DNA from: Rhodococcus rhodnii
GTDB taxonomy: Bacteria; Actinomycetota; Actinomycetes; Mycobacteriales; Pseudonocardiaceae
DNA length: 64,000 bases
Direction: 5' to 3'
Assembly: GCA_000720375.1 (NCBI GenBank)
Contig: JOAA01000002.1
Coordinates: 1 to 64,000 of the forward strand
Of this stretch, positions 55,250-64,000 are shown piece after piece. Made by a program: the position numbers and the translations under genes. The number at the start of each line of letters is the position of its first letter. Position 1 is the stretch's first letter. The notes beneath the pieces are model-generated. The model was not told the origin of the DNA. It was given only the letters and a program-made list of their open reading frames with translations, and did not search any database.

Positions 55250-57781
55250 GTGGCTACCGAATTGATGATGACCCCGCCCGAGCCGCGTCCCAGCGACGCG
55301 GCGATGCGGCGGGCGTTGCGCAGGGCGAGCGACGGCTCGACGTTGGACCTCACCGAGGCCACGGTGCTGCTGCACGCCAGGGGCGAGCAGCTGGACGAGC
55401 TGATGGCCGCCGCGTCCCGGGTCCGGGACGCGCACCTGCGGGCCGAAGGCCGCGAGGGGATCGTCACCTACAGCGGCAGCGTCTTCATTCCACTGACCAG
55501 ACTTTGTCGTGATCGTTGTCACTACTGCACGTTCGCGACCGTCCCGCACCGGCTTCCCGCGGCCTATCTCGAGCGTGACGAAGTTCTCGAAATCGCTCGT
55601 CAGGGCGCCGCGGCCGGCTGCAAGGAAGCGCTCTTCACGCTCGGCGACCGACCGGAGGAACGGTGGCCTGCGGCACGGAAATGGCTGGAAGAGCGCGGTT
55701 TTGAGTCCACTTTGGACTACGTGCGCGCCTCGGCCATCGCGGTGCTCGAGGAGACCGGTCTGCTGCCGCACCTCAACCCGGGAGTGCTGTCCTGGGAAGA
55801 GCTATCCCGGTTGCGACCCGTCGCAGCCAGTATGGGCATGATGTTGGAAACCACGGCCCACAGGCTGTGGAGTGAGCCGGGGGGCCCGCACTATGGCAGC
55901 CCGGACAAAGAGCCGGCGGTCCGGCTACGCGTGCTCACAGACGCGGGCCGGGTCGCTGTGCCATTCACCACCGGGATCCTGGTCGGCATCGGCGAGACGC
56001 TCACCGAGCGCGCCGAGTCACTGCTCGCCATCCGCGGCATCGCCCGGCAGTACGGGCACATCCAGGAGATCATCGTCCAGAACTTCCGCGCCAAGCCGGA
56101 CACGGCGATGCGCGGGATGCCCGACGCCGACCTGCACGAGCTGGCCGCGACCGTGGCCGTCGGCCGATTGCTGATGCCGCCGGGCGTGAGTGTGCAGGCC
56201 CCGCCGAACCTGGTCGGCGACGAATTCCAGCTCTTGCTACGCGCGGGCATCGACGACTGGGGCGGCGTCTCCCCGGTCACCCCCGACCACGTCAACCCGG
56301 AACGTCCTTGGCCCGCCTTGGATTCACTGCGCGAGCAAACCTCGCAGGCCGGTTTCGCGTTGCACGAGCGGCTGCCGGTTTACCCGCGTTTCCTCAAAGG
56401 TGCGCCAGGTCAGTGGACGGATATCCGTATCGCGGAACACATTTCGGCGGTTGCCACGCCGGAAGGCCTTGCCGCGGACGTGAAACCGGCCGGGTTGCCG
56501 TGGCAGGAGCCGGACGGCGGCCTGGAAACGGTCGGCCGCGCGGACCTGCACTCCACGATCGACACCACCGGTCGTACCGGCGACCGGCGCGGCGACTTCG
56601 ACTCCGTCTACGGCGACTGGGACGAACTGCGCAAACAACTGCCCAAGGCGCCCGAACGACTCGCCGCGGACGTGAAGGCGGGTCTTTCGCTCGCCGAGTC
56701 CAACCCGGGCGCGTTGCTCGACTCGGACAACGCCGACATCGCCCTCGCGCTGATGACAGCGGACGGTCCCGCGTTGGAGAAGCTGGTCGAGCTGGCTGAC
56801 GCGGCGCGTAAGGAAACCGTGGGCGACGACATCACGTACGTCGTCAACCGGAACATCAACTTCTCGAACGTGTGCTACGTCGGCTGCCGGTTCTGCGCCT
56901 TCGCGCAGCGCGAACGCGACGCGGACGCGTTCCGCCTGTCGGTGGAGGAGGCCGCGGACCGCGCCGAGGAGGCGTGGAACGACGGCGCGACCGAGGTATG
57001 CATGCAGGGCGGCATCGACCCGAAGCTGCCCGTCACGTACTACGCGGACCTGGTCCGGGCGATCAAGTCGCGCGTTCCGGGCATGCATGTGCACGCCTTC
57101 AGCCCGATGGAGATCGTCAGTGCGGCGTCCAAGGCGGGCGTGAGCGTCCGGGAGTGGCTGACAGATCTGCGTGACGCCGGACTGGACACGATCCCGGGCA
57201 CGGCCGCGGAGATCCTGGACGACGACGTGCGGTGGGTGCTGACCAAGGGCAAGCTGCCCGCGTCCACCTGGATCGAGGTCGTGTCGACCGCGCATTCGCT
57301 GGGCATCCGGTCCTCGTCGACGATGATGTACGGCCACGTCGACCACCCAGGGCACTGGCTGGCGCACTTGCGCACGCTGGCCCGTATCCAGGACTCCACT
57401 GGCGGATTCACCGAGTTCGTGGCATTGCCGTTCGTACACCGCAACGCGCCGATCTACTTGGCCGGAGTCGCTCGGCCAGGCCCGTCGCGGCGTGACAACC
57501 GCGCAGTGCACGCGATGGCGCGACTCGGGCTGCACGGCCGTATCCCGAACATCCAATGCTCGTGGGTCAAGCTCGGCGAAGAAGGCACCGCCGAGATCCT
57601 CCGCGGCGGCGCCAACGACGTCGGCGGCACGCTGATGGAGGAGACCATCAGCCGAATGGCCGGATCAGAACACGGCTCAGCCCGGACAGTCCGGCAGTTG
57701 GAGGAATTGGCCGCGTTGGCCGGTCGCCCCGCACGTCAGCGCACGACAACGTACGGCACGGTTGCGGCAGCGGCGCATTAG
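55250..57781 (+). CDS. fbiC: Bifunctional FO synthase (CofG-CofH fusion)
   Basis: Makes the deazaflavin precursor FO of coenzyme F420 from the riboflavin intermediate and tyrosine. The 843-residue protein has two radical-SAM halves. The CofG half binds a 4Fe-4S cluster with CRDRCHYC; the CofH half with CYVGCRFC. Later motifs are [10 protein letters not shown] in the first half and [17 protein letters not shown] plus [10 protein letters not shown] in the second. Fusion is normal in actinobacteria. The GTG at 55250 is the start, 180 bp upstream of which metG begins divergently. Confidence 0.97.
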   Translation: MATELMMTPPEPRPSDAAMRRALRRASDGSTLDLTEATVLLHARGEQLDELMAAASRVRDAHLRAEGREGIVTYSGSVFIPLTRLCRDRCHYCTFATVPHRLPAAYLERDEVLEIARQGAAAGCKEALFTLGDRPEERWPAARKWLEERGFESTLDYVRASAIAVLEETGLLPHLNPGVLSWEELSRLRPVAASMGMMLETTAHRLWSEPGGPHYGSPDKEPAVRLRVLTDAGRVAVPFTTGILVGIGETLTERAESLLAIRGIARQYGHIQEIIVQNFRAKPDTAMRGMPDADLHELAATVAVGRLLMPPGVSVQAPPNLVGDEFQLLLRAGIDDWGGVSPVTPDHVNPERPWPALDSLREQTSQAGFALHERLPVYPRFLKGAPGQWTDIRIAEHISAVATPEGLAADVKPAGLPWQEPDGGLETVGRADLHSTIDTTGRTGDRRGDFDSVYGDWDELRKQLPKAPERLAADVKAGLSLAESNPGALLDSDNADIALALMTADGPALEKLVELADAARKETVGDDITYVVNRNINFSNVCYVGCRFCAFAQRERDADAFRLSVEEAADRAEEAWNDGATEVCMQGGIDPKLPVTYYADLVRAIKSRVPGMHVHAFSPMEIVSAASKAGVSVREWLTDLRDAGLDTIPGTAAEILDDDVRWVLTKGKLPASTWIEVVSTAHSLGIRSSSTMMYGHVDHPGHWLAHLRTLARIQDSTGGFTEFVALPFVHRNAPIYLAGVARPGPSRRDNRAVHAMARLGLHGRIPNIQCSWVKLGEEGTAEILRGGANDVGGTLMEETISRMAGSEHGSARTVRQLEELAALAGRPARQRTTTYGTVAAAAH

Positions 57782-57788
57782 TGCAGGT

Positions 57789-57815
57789 ACCCGCCGCGCC
57801 CCGGGCGCGGCGGGT
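57789..57815 (+). terminator. Stem-loop terminator after fbiC
   Basis: acccgccgcgccc and gggcgcggcgggt form a GC-only stem of about 12 bp beginning 8 bases after the stop, followed by cttga. 57816-57991 has no gene; a ttgaca hexamer at 57898-57903 could be a -35 element for the next gene. Confidence 0.85.
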
Positions 57816-57991
57816 CTTGATCGACACCCCGAGACCGACCTGTGACCGAACGAGCGATAGCCTTCTGGGCCTTGAGAGTGGTGTCCGGCGAGGAAGCTTG
57901 ACACGCTCGGTAGCTTTTTCTTGGCTCGGTAGACAACCGTGTCCCTCGATCGGGGGATGCCAGGTCGGTTTGTGTCGCAGGAGGCGAACCA

Positions 57992-58306
57992 GTGCGTGAC
58001 CGGGTGGCTAGGACCCGTTCCCTGGTGACTGTGTCTTTCGTGGCCCTCTTCATGGTCGCGCCCGCCGGGATGGCATTCGCTCAGGACAGCTCGAACGCGA
58101 TGCCCGTCAACGTCGCAGGGCCAGTTGGCATCGCCGTGGCAGCAGTGGGTCTGACCGGCATGTTGCTCGGCCTGTGGCGCTTCATGCGCAAGTCGGCCAA
58201 GGACAAGGCCGTGGCGGCCGAGACCACTGAGGCGCTTCCCGTCGTGGTGGCCGAGCCGGAGCCCGCTCCGCAGCCCGCGCCCGCCCCGCAACCTGCCACT
58301 CCTTGA
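57992..58306 (+). CDS. Small exported/membrane protein with Pro-rich tail
   Basis: A 104-residue protein: a signal-peptide-like N-terminus (RTRSLVTVSFVALFMVAPAG to AFAQ), a second helix (AGPVGIAVAAVGLTGMLLGL), a basic cytoplasmic stretch (RFMRKSAKDKA) and a tail of Pro-Ala-Pro-Gln repeats (EPAPQPAPAPQPATP). The GTG follows CAGGAGG. No function is recognised. Notably, DNA encoding the tail and its stop is reiterated several times downstream. Confidence 0.7.
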   Translation: MRDRVARTRSLVTVSFVALFMVAPAGMAFAQDSSNAMPVNVAGPVGIAVAAVGLTGMLLGLWRFMRKSAKDKAVAAETTEALPVVVAEPEPAPQPAPAPQPATP

Positions 58307-58865
58307 GTCCGGGGTCGGGCTGGAGCCCCTCGCGCCTGCGCTTGTGCAGAGCGCTCCTTGAGCCCGCGCCCGCTCCGCAGCCTGTCACTCTTTGAGTCTG
58401 GGTCTGTCGGCCGGAGCCTTGCGCTCCTTGTGCGTGCAGTAGCTCGCCGAGTCTGGGGTGACGTCGGGGACGCTCCGGCTGGTGGAAGTCCAGCTCGCTT
58501 TGCGGCCGGCGTCCGCGCTGGAGCTCATTCCTTGAGCCCGCGCCCGCTCCGCAGTCTGTCACTCTTTGAGTCTGGGTTCCGCTGGCCTTGCACTGCTTGT
58601 GCGTGCAGTAGCTCGCCGAGTCTGGGGTGACGTCGGGGACGCTCCGGCTGGTGGAAGCCCAGCTCGCTTTGCGGCCGGCGTCCGCGCTGGAGCTCATTCC
58701 TTGAGCCCGTGCCCCCGGAACCTGCCATTCCCTGAGTCCGGGTTCGGGCCGGAGTTGCTCGAGCCCGCGCTTGCGCCGAAGCCTCGCTCCTTGAACACGC
58801 CCGCACCGCAGCCCGCGCCCGCCCCACAACCTGCCACTCCTCAAGTCCGGGTTCGCGCCGCAGCT
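58307..58865 (+). repeat. Reiterated 3' end of the upstream small gene, with a 170-bp tandem duplication
   Basis: Copies of the gene's terminal sequence (gcccgcgcccgctccgcag, then cctg.cactc.ttgagtc.ggg) recur near 58360, 58535, 58705 and 58805. Two of them begin near-identical direct repeats of about 174 and 169 bp (58356-58529 and 58530-58698) that share ctcgccgagtctggggtgac and ctttgcggccggcgtccgcg. The minus strand stays open across them, but the translation is only the repeat. No gene is supported here. Confidence 0.8.
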
Positions 58866-58939
58866 TGTGCTCCTCAAGCCTGGGTTCGGGCCGCAGCCTG
58901 CATTCGTAGCGCCTGGACCGAGCGAACGGTCCGCTCGCG

Positions 58940-59050
58940 AATCTGCTTATCCACAACCGGCCGGTAACCCCCTTGACCTGCCCATATCCCCGATAGACTG
59001 GCCAGGGGCCGTCCCCCCGGGAGTGGCGGGGGATGCTCTGGGGTGGGGGC
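58940..59050 (+). repeat. Repeat element R1, copy C (near full length)
   Basis: Contains tatccacaacc, gtaacccccttgacc, gcccatatcc, ccgatagactggccagggg, the C-run, gggagtgg and the G-run, as in copy B. It lies in a gene-free region 350 bp before trpS. Confidence 0.8.
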
Positions 59051-60407
<1,357 letters not shown>

Positions 60408-60451
60408 CGTTTCATCATGCGAATCCGGCGCGGTGGTCTTAGCGTCGATAT

Positions 60452-61429
60452 GTGGGAAAGCTGGATGAGTATCGCAGGAAGTGGCGTTGGCTCGACCATT
60501 TGATCCGGGCCAACGACGCTTTTTCCGAGCGGTACGGCAACCAGTTCGCCGCCGCCATCACGTACTTCAGTGTGCTGTCGCTGTTCCCGTTGCTGATGAT
60601 CGCGTTCGCGGTGGCCGGGTTCATTCTTGCCGCGCAGCCGGAGTTGCTCGCGCAGCTCAAGGACGGCATCACCAAGGCCGTTCCCGGCACGCTCGGCAAC
60701 ACGATCAACGAGGTCGTCACGACCGCGCTGGATTCCAAGGGCACGGTCGGGATCCTCGGTCTGCTGGCCGCCCTGTACTCCGGCGTCGGGTGGATGACGA
60801 ACCTGCGGGACGCGCTGACGGCGCAATGGGGCCACGAGCGCAGGCAGTTGCCGTTGGTCTCCACCACGCTCAAAGACTTGGCTGCGTTGGTCAGCCTGGG
60901 TCTCGCCCTGGTCATCTCGTTCGGCCTGACCGCGGCCGGGACCGGGCTCGGAAATCTGCTGCTGCGTCTTGTCGGGCTTGAGGACGCGGGGTGGGCGCGA
61001 TTCCTGTTGTTCTTGGCGGCTTTGGTGCTGTCGGTCGTCGCGAACTGGTTGGTGTTCCTCTGGGTGCTCACGCGGCTGCCACGGGAAAAGGTCAACGTTC
61101 GCAGCGCGGTGAAAGGCGCCTTGGCCGCCGCGATCGGCTTCGAGATCCTCAAGCAGCTCGGTGCCATCTACCTGACCGCGGTCACGAGTTCGCCGACTGG
61201 AGCCATTTTCGGCCCGGTGATCGGTCTGCTCGTGTTCGCCAACCTGGTCGCGCGGTTCCTGCTGTTCATCACCGCGTGGACGGCGACGGCTAATCGTCCC
61301 GGAACAGCCGGTCGATCCGATCAAGCTGAACAGTCTGGTCCAGGTCCGGCTGAACCGGAACACCAGCAGGCACAGCCCGACGGGCGTAGCGCAGTCGAAT
61401 CCGCCAGATCAAGAACCCCAGGATCGTGA
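60452..61429 (+). CDS. YihY/BrkB-family inner membrane protein
   Basis: A 325-residue protein with six hydrophobic helices and family landmarks AAITYFSVLSLFPLLMIAFA near the start, LYSGVGWMTNLRDALTAQWG and GAIFGPVIGLLVFANLVARF near residue 255. A hydrophilic Pro/Gln-rich tail of 50 residues follows. The function of the family is not settled. The last 140 bases overlap the convergent D,D-carboxypeptidase gene. GTG start at 60452. Confidence 0.9.
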   Translation: MGKLDEYRRKWRWLDHLIRANDAFSERYGNQFAAAITYFSVLSLFPLLMIAFAVAGFILAAQPELLAQLKDGITKAVPGTLGNTINEVVTTALDSKGTVGILGLLAALYSGVGWMTNLRDALTAQWGHERRQLPLVSTTLKDLAALVSLGLALVISFGLTAAGTGLGNLLLRLVGLEDAGWARFLLFLAALVLSVVANWLVFLWVLTRLPREKVNVRSAVKGALAAAIGFEILKQLGAIYLTAVTSSPTGAIFGPVIGLLVFANLVARFLLFITAWTATANRPGTAGRSDQAEQSGPGPAEPEHQQAQPDGRSAVESARSRTPGS

Positions 61430-62597
61430 CGCCGGCGATCGACATCGCCGCTGTGGGCAGCACCCCCCTGTTGTTGTCGATCGGACCCGATGCCGTCGTA
61501 CCCGGCGCGCCGCCGCTGGCCTGCGCGTCGGCTGAGTCGCTGGTGGTCGAGGGGTCTGGCTGTGGCGGGGTGTTGAGGGTGCCGACGCCAGGGATCTTCT
61601 TGGCTGCCACGTCAAAGCCCCACGTCAGGAGCTTCGCCGCCTGATCGGAGATCCGGACCGGCTGCTGTTCACCGCGCAGCAGCACGGCCACGAGCTTGCG
61701 GCCTTTCTGCTGAGCGGCGCCGATGTACGTGTGCCTGGCGTCGTCGGTGAAACCCGTTTTGCCGCCGATGAATCCGGTGTACCTGCCGAGCAGGCGGTTG
61801 TCGTTGTTGACTTTGAAGCCCGGTTTGGTGCCGTAGCCCGGCCAGTCGATCTGCTTGGTGGTGACCGCCTTGGTGAACTCCGGTTTCGTCATCGCCTCGC
61901 GGTAGAACAACGCCATGTCGTAGGCCGACGTCATCATCCCCGGTCCGTCCAATCCGGACGGAGTCGCGACCTGTGTGTCCGACGCACCGAGCTTCTTGGC
62001 CACCGCGTTCATCTTCGCCACGGTCTTCTCGACGCCACCCAACTGCACGGCGAGCGCGTGCGCCGAGTCGTTGGCCGAATGCATCAGCAGCGCGAGGAAC
62101 AACTGGTTGACGGTGTACTGGCCACCAGGGCCCATGCCGACCTTGGTACCCGGCTGGTTGGCGTCTTCCTGCGTGCCTTCGACGACCTTCGCCATGTCCA
62201 GCTCGTCCATCACCACGATGGCGAGCAGGACCTTGATCACCGACGCCGGGCGCTGCCGGGCATGCGGGTCCTTCGCGGCGACCACGTCACCGCTGTCCAA
62301 ATCCGCCAGCAGCCACGACGCGGTGGTCACGTCCGCAGGCAGCGCAGGCGCCCCTGGCGGAGCCACCACACCGCATTCGCCCATCCGCTCGCCGCCCGCA
62401 GGCTTGGCCGGCACAGGTGGCGGAGCGGGTGCCTGCTGGCCCGGCTTCGGGTTCTCCGAAGTGTCCACCGGCGGTGGCGGAGCCGTCTTCTGCGGGCATG
62501 CGCCGTCGGGCTGCGCGGTCGCCGTGAAACTCGCGGACGCGAGCAGGCACAGCGAGGTGAGCAGGACGGCGAACAGTCGCCGTGACGTCAGGACCAC
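61290..62597 (-). CDS. dacB: D-alanyl-D-alanine carboxypeptidase (DacB/PBP5-like), intact motifs
   Basis: Trims the terminal D-Ala from peptidoglycan stem peptides. The 435-residue protein has a signal peptide (to about residue 29), a Pro-rich linker, the penicillin-binding transpeptidase fold and a C-terminal membrane helix (about 378-398) with a cytoplasmic tail. The catalytic motifs are complete: SxxK as Ser119-Val-Ile-Lys122, SxN as Ser174-Ala-Asn176, and KTG at 280-282 (FIGGKTGFTD). It matches mycobacterial DacB1 near trpS. A degenerate paralog lies just upstream on the same strand. Confidence 0.95.
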   Translation of the reverse strand: MVLTSRRLFAVLLTSLCLLASASFTATAQPDGACPQKTAPPPPVDTSENPKPGQQAPAPPPVPAKPAGGERMGECGVVAPPGAPALPADVTTASWLLADLDSGDVVAAKDPHARQRPASVIKVLLAIVVMDELDMAKVVEGTQEDANQPGTKVGMGPGGQYTVNQLFLALLMHSANDSAHALAVQLGGVEKTVAKMNAVAKKLGASDTQVATPSGLDGPGMMTSAYDMALFYREAMTKPEFTKAVTTKQIDWPGYGTKPGFKVNNDNRLLGRYTGFIGGKTGFTDDARHTYIGAAQQKGRKLVAVLLRGEQQPVRISDQAAKLLTWGFDVAAKKIPGVGTLNTPPQPDPSTTSDSADAQASGGAPGTTASGPIDNNRGVLPTAAMSIAGVTILGFLIWRIRLRYARRAVPAGVPVQPDLDQTVQLDRIDRLFRDD

Positions 62598-62630
62598 GAA
62601 CCCAGGTTAGGGCGTAATACTGAGGTCAAG

Positions 62631-63974
62631 TCACCGGGCCTGTTGTGCCCGCAACCTTTTTGCCCTGGCCATCTTGCGGCGAGCCGTCATCAGCAGGCCC
62701 GCGAGGACGACCAGACCGGCCAGGATGGTGATCGGCAGGCCCGCGGTGCCGAACGCGGACCGGGCCACGGCGTTGGAGCTGGCCTGCGTGGTCGTCTCGC
62801 TCTCGGCGCTGCTCGGGGTGTCCTGGATGGTCGGCGAGGGCTGGTCGGTCGCGCCGGTCAGCTTGCCGATCGGCTGCACGCGTGCCGCGGCGAGCGTGAA
62901 ACCGTAGTCCAGCAAGGAAGCCGCCTGCGGGAACGGTTCGCTCTGCGAGCGCATCACCGAGACGATCAGGTGCCTGCCGTCCCGCTCGGCGCTGGCGACG
63001 AAGACGTTCTGCGCGGCGTTGGTGGTGCCCGCCTTGCCGCCGGTCGCGCCCTTGAAGGTGTTCAGCAGCTTGTTGTCGTTGTTCCGGGTGATCGTGGTGT
63101 TCCGGTTGCCCTGCGGCTTGATCTGCACCCGCTTGGACCCGGTCGCGTCGGCGAACTCGGGGATCCGCATCGCTTCGCGGTAGATCAGCGCGGTGTCGAA
63201 CGCCGAGGTGCTCTGGCCGGGCACGTCGTTGCCGTTCGGGTTGACCACACGGGTGTCGAGCGCCTTGAGTTCACGGGCCAGGTTGTTCATCTTCTGGGCC
63301 GCTTCGTCGGCACCGCCGAGTTCACGGGCCAGCGCGTTGGCCGCGTCGGCCGCGGGCATGACGATCAGCGCACGGATCAGGTCACCCGCCGCGTACTTAC
63401 CGTCCGCGATGATGCCGACCTTGGTACCCGGCTGCCGGGTGTCCTCCCGGGTGCCGACGATGACCTTGTCGGCCGGGATCTCCTTGAGCGCGACCATCGC
63501 GAGCAGAACTTTGATCGTTCCGGCGGGCCGCTGCCGGGCATGCGGTGCATAACTCGCCAGCACGTCGCCGCTCGCCTGGTCGGCGATCAGCCACGAATCG
63601 GCGGTCAGGCCGTCCGGTGGCAGGGTGGCGTTCGGCGGCAGGACGACACCGCAGTCGCCCATGCGGGCGCCGCCGATCGGGTCCTTGGGCAGGTCGAGGG
63701 GCGGGAGCTGGTCGCCGTTGCCTTCGTTGGCAGGCGGCGGCACCGCCTTGGCCGTGCAGCTGGACGCCGCCGGGCCGTCGGACGGCTGCCTCGACCCCGA
63801 TGTCCGGTTGGGCGTCGAGTTCTTGGACGATGTCGCCGTCGACCCTCGCGTCGAGGTGCTGGGAGAGGTCGGTTGTGCGTTCGCCGTGGCAGGAACCGCG
63901 GCGAACGTGACGGCGGCGGCGATGCTGAGAGACAGATTCAGTACGCGGGCCAGTTGCCGAGCTCGTTCAGGCAC
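62631..63974 (-). CDS. D,D-carboxypeptidase paralog that has lost all catalytic motifs
   Basis: A 447-residue protein with the same layout as the downstream DacB: signal peptide (to about residue 33), Ser/Thr-rich linker, penicillin-binding fold and C-terminal helix (about 410-430). It aligns throughout (HARQRPA, QPGTKVG, YREAM, NDNKLL). However, SxxK reads Gly152-Thr-Ile-Lys155, SxN reads Pro207-Ala-Ala209, and KTG reads Lys314-Ala-Gly316. The nucleophile is gone, so it cannot act as a carboxypeptidase. It is 33 bp upstream of dacB in the same direction, so the two are probably cotranscribed. A regulatory or scaffolding role is inferred. Confidence 0.93.
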   Translation of the reverse strand: MPERARQLARVLNLSLSIAAAVTFAAVPATANAQPTSPSTSTRGSTATSSKNSTPNRTSGSRQPSDGPAASSCTAKAVPPPANEGNGDQLPPLDLPKDPIGGARMGDCGVVLPPNATLPPDGLTADSWLIADQASGDVLASYAPHARQRPAGTIKVLLAMVALKEIPADKVIVGTREDTRQPGTKVGIIADGKYAAGDLIRALIVMPAADAANALARELGGADEAAQKMNNLARELKALDTRVVNPNGNDVPGQSTSAFDTALIYREAMRIPEFADATGSKRVQIKPQGNRNTTITRNNDNKLLNTFKGATGGKAGTTNAAQNVFVASAERDGRHLIVSVMRSQSEPFPQAASLLDYGFTLAAARVQPIGKLTGATDQPSPTIQDTPSSAESETTTQASSNAVARSAFGTAGLPITILAGLVVLAGLLMTARRKMARAKRLRAQQAR

Positions 63975-64000
63975 ACCTGCAGGCTAGTCACTCGATCGTG

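Noticed and set aside
55080..55250. T-box or SAM riboswitch upstream of metG
   Set aside because: No T-box sequence or recognisable SAM aptamer core; only a hairpin and a mini-ORF are visible.
57816..57991. c-di-AMP (ydaO-type) riboswitch before the small exported protein gene
   Set aside because: The conserved ydaO core is not present; only a ttgaca hexamer and a ribosome site are seen.

Overview
The window is high-GC actinobacterial DNA, most likely from the Pseudonocardiales (Kibdelosporangium, Lentzea or Saccharothrix type; genus not certain). Supporting signs are frequent GTG and TTG starts, ATGA/GTGA/TTGA gene overlaps, the coenzyme F420 gene fbiC, SOS boxes of the mycobacterial form TCGAAC-N4-GTTCGA, and gene order shared with Mycobacterium tuberculosis: sucC-sucD-Rv0954-like-perM-purN-purH, then folD-DUF3017, icd, and trpS-YihY-dacB.

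Layout. 1-0.8 kb is a degenerate 22-bp repeat array. 0.8-10 kb carries a membrane protein, a cobalamin-domain-like protein, sucCD, two envelope/division proteins and purNH. The 3' end of sucD is replaced by repeat DNA. 10-18.4 kb is accessory: a secreted subtilase, a secreted phytase, a repeat-rich island, and a hydro-lyase/MFS/GntR locus. 18.4-30 kb holds the SOS mutasome: imuA', imuB and dnaE2. Between and around these genes lie decayed genes: a two-component pair, an FtsX-type permease and an S9 peptidase. A third SOS box has no obvious partner. 30-34.4 kb holds a DinB-fold enzyme, a retron-like reverse transcriptase, a universal stress protein and a large TNT-domain NAD glycohydrolase-type toxin candidate. 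34.5-39.6 kb has two transporters, folD, DUF3017, VanZ and mdh. 39.6-48.9 kb has a response regulator/kinase/P450 operon, an inositol-phosphatase-like protein, an MFS carrier, an HhH-GPD protein, a TetR/DUF4267 pair with three operator copies, and a toxin-antitoxin pair. 48.9-64 kb has a wall-anchored LAQTG protein, icd with a foldable leader, exonuclease III, a plasmid-transfer-like membrane protein, a compact metG, fbiC, trpS, YihY and two tandem D,D-carboxypeptidase paralogs.

How the genes fit together. Central carbon metabolism (sucCD, mdh, icd), purine and folate synthesis (purN, purH, folD) and F420 synthesis (fbiC) form the conserved backbone. DNA repair and mutagenesis genes (imuA', imuB, dnaE2, xth, HhH-GPD) are unusually prominent. 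Accessory DNA and repeats sit between backbone blocks, and several broken genes lie at those joints.

The strongest items for a second look are: (1) SucD fused in frame to an intergenic repeat element; (2) a retron-like reverse transcriptase whose upstream DNA looks non-coding and structured; (3) the mutasome split by a gene graveyard, with an orphan SOS box; (4) a D,D-carboxypeptidase paralog that has lost all three catalytic motifs beside an intact copy; (5) the TNT toxin candidate with immunity-like N-terminal modules. All calls come from reading the sequence; no database search was run.
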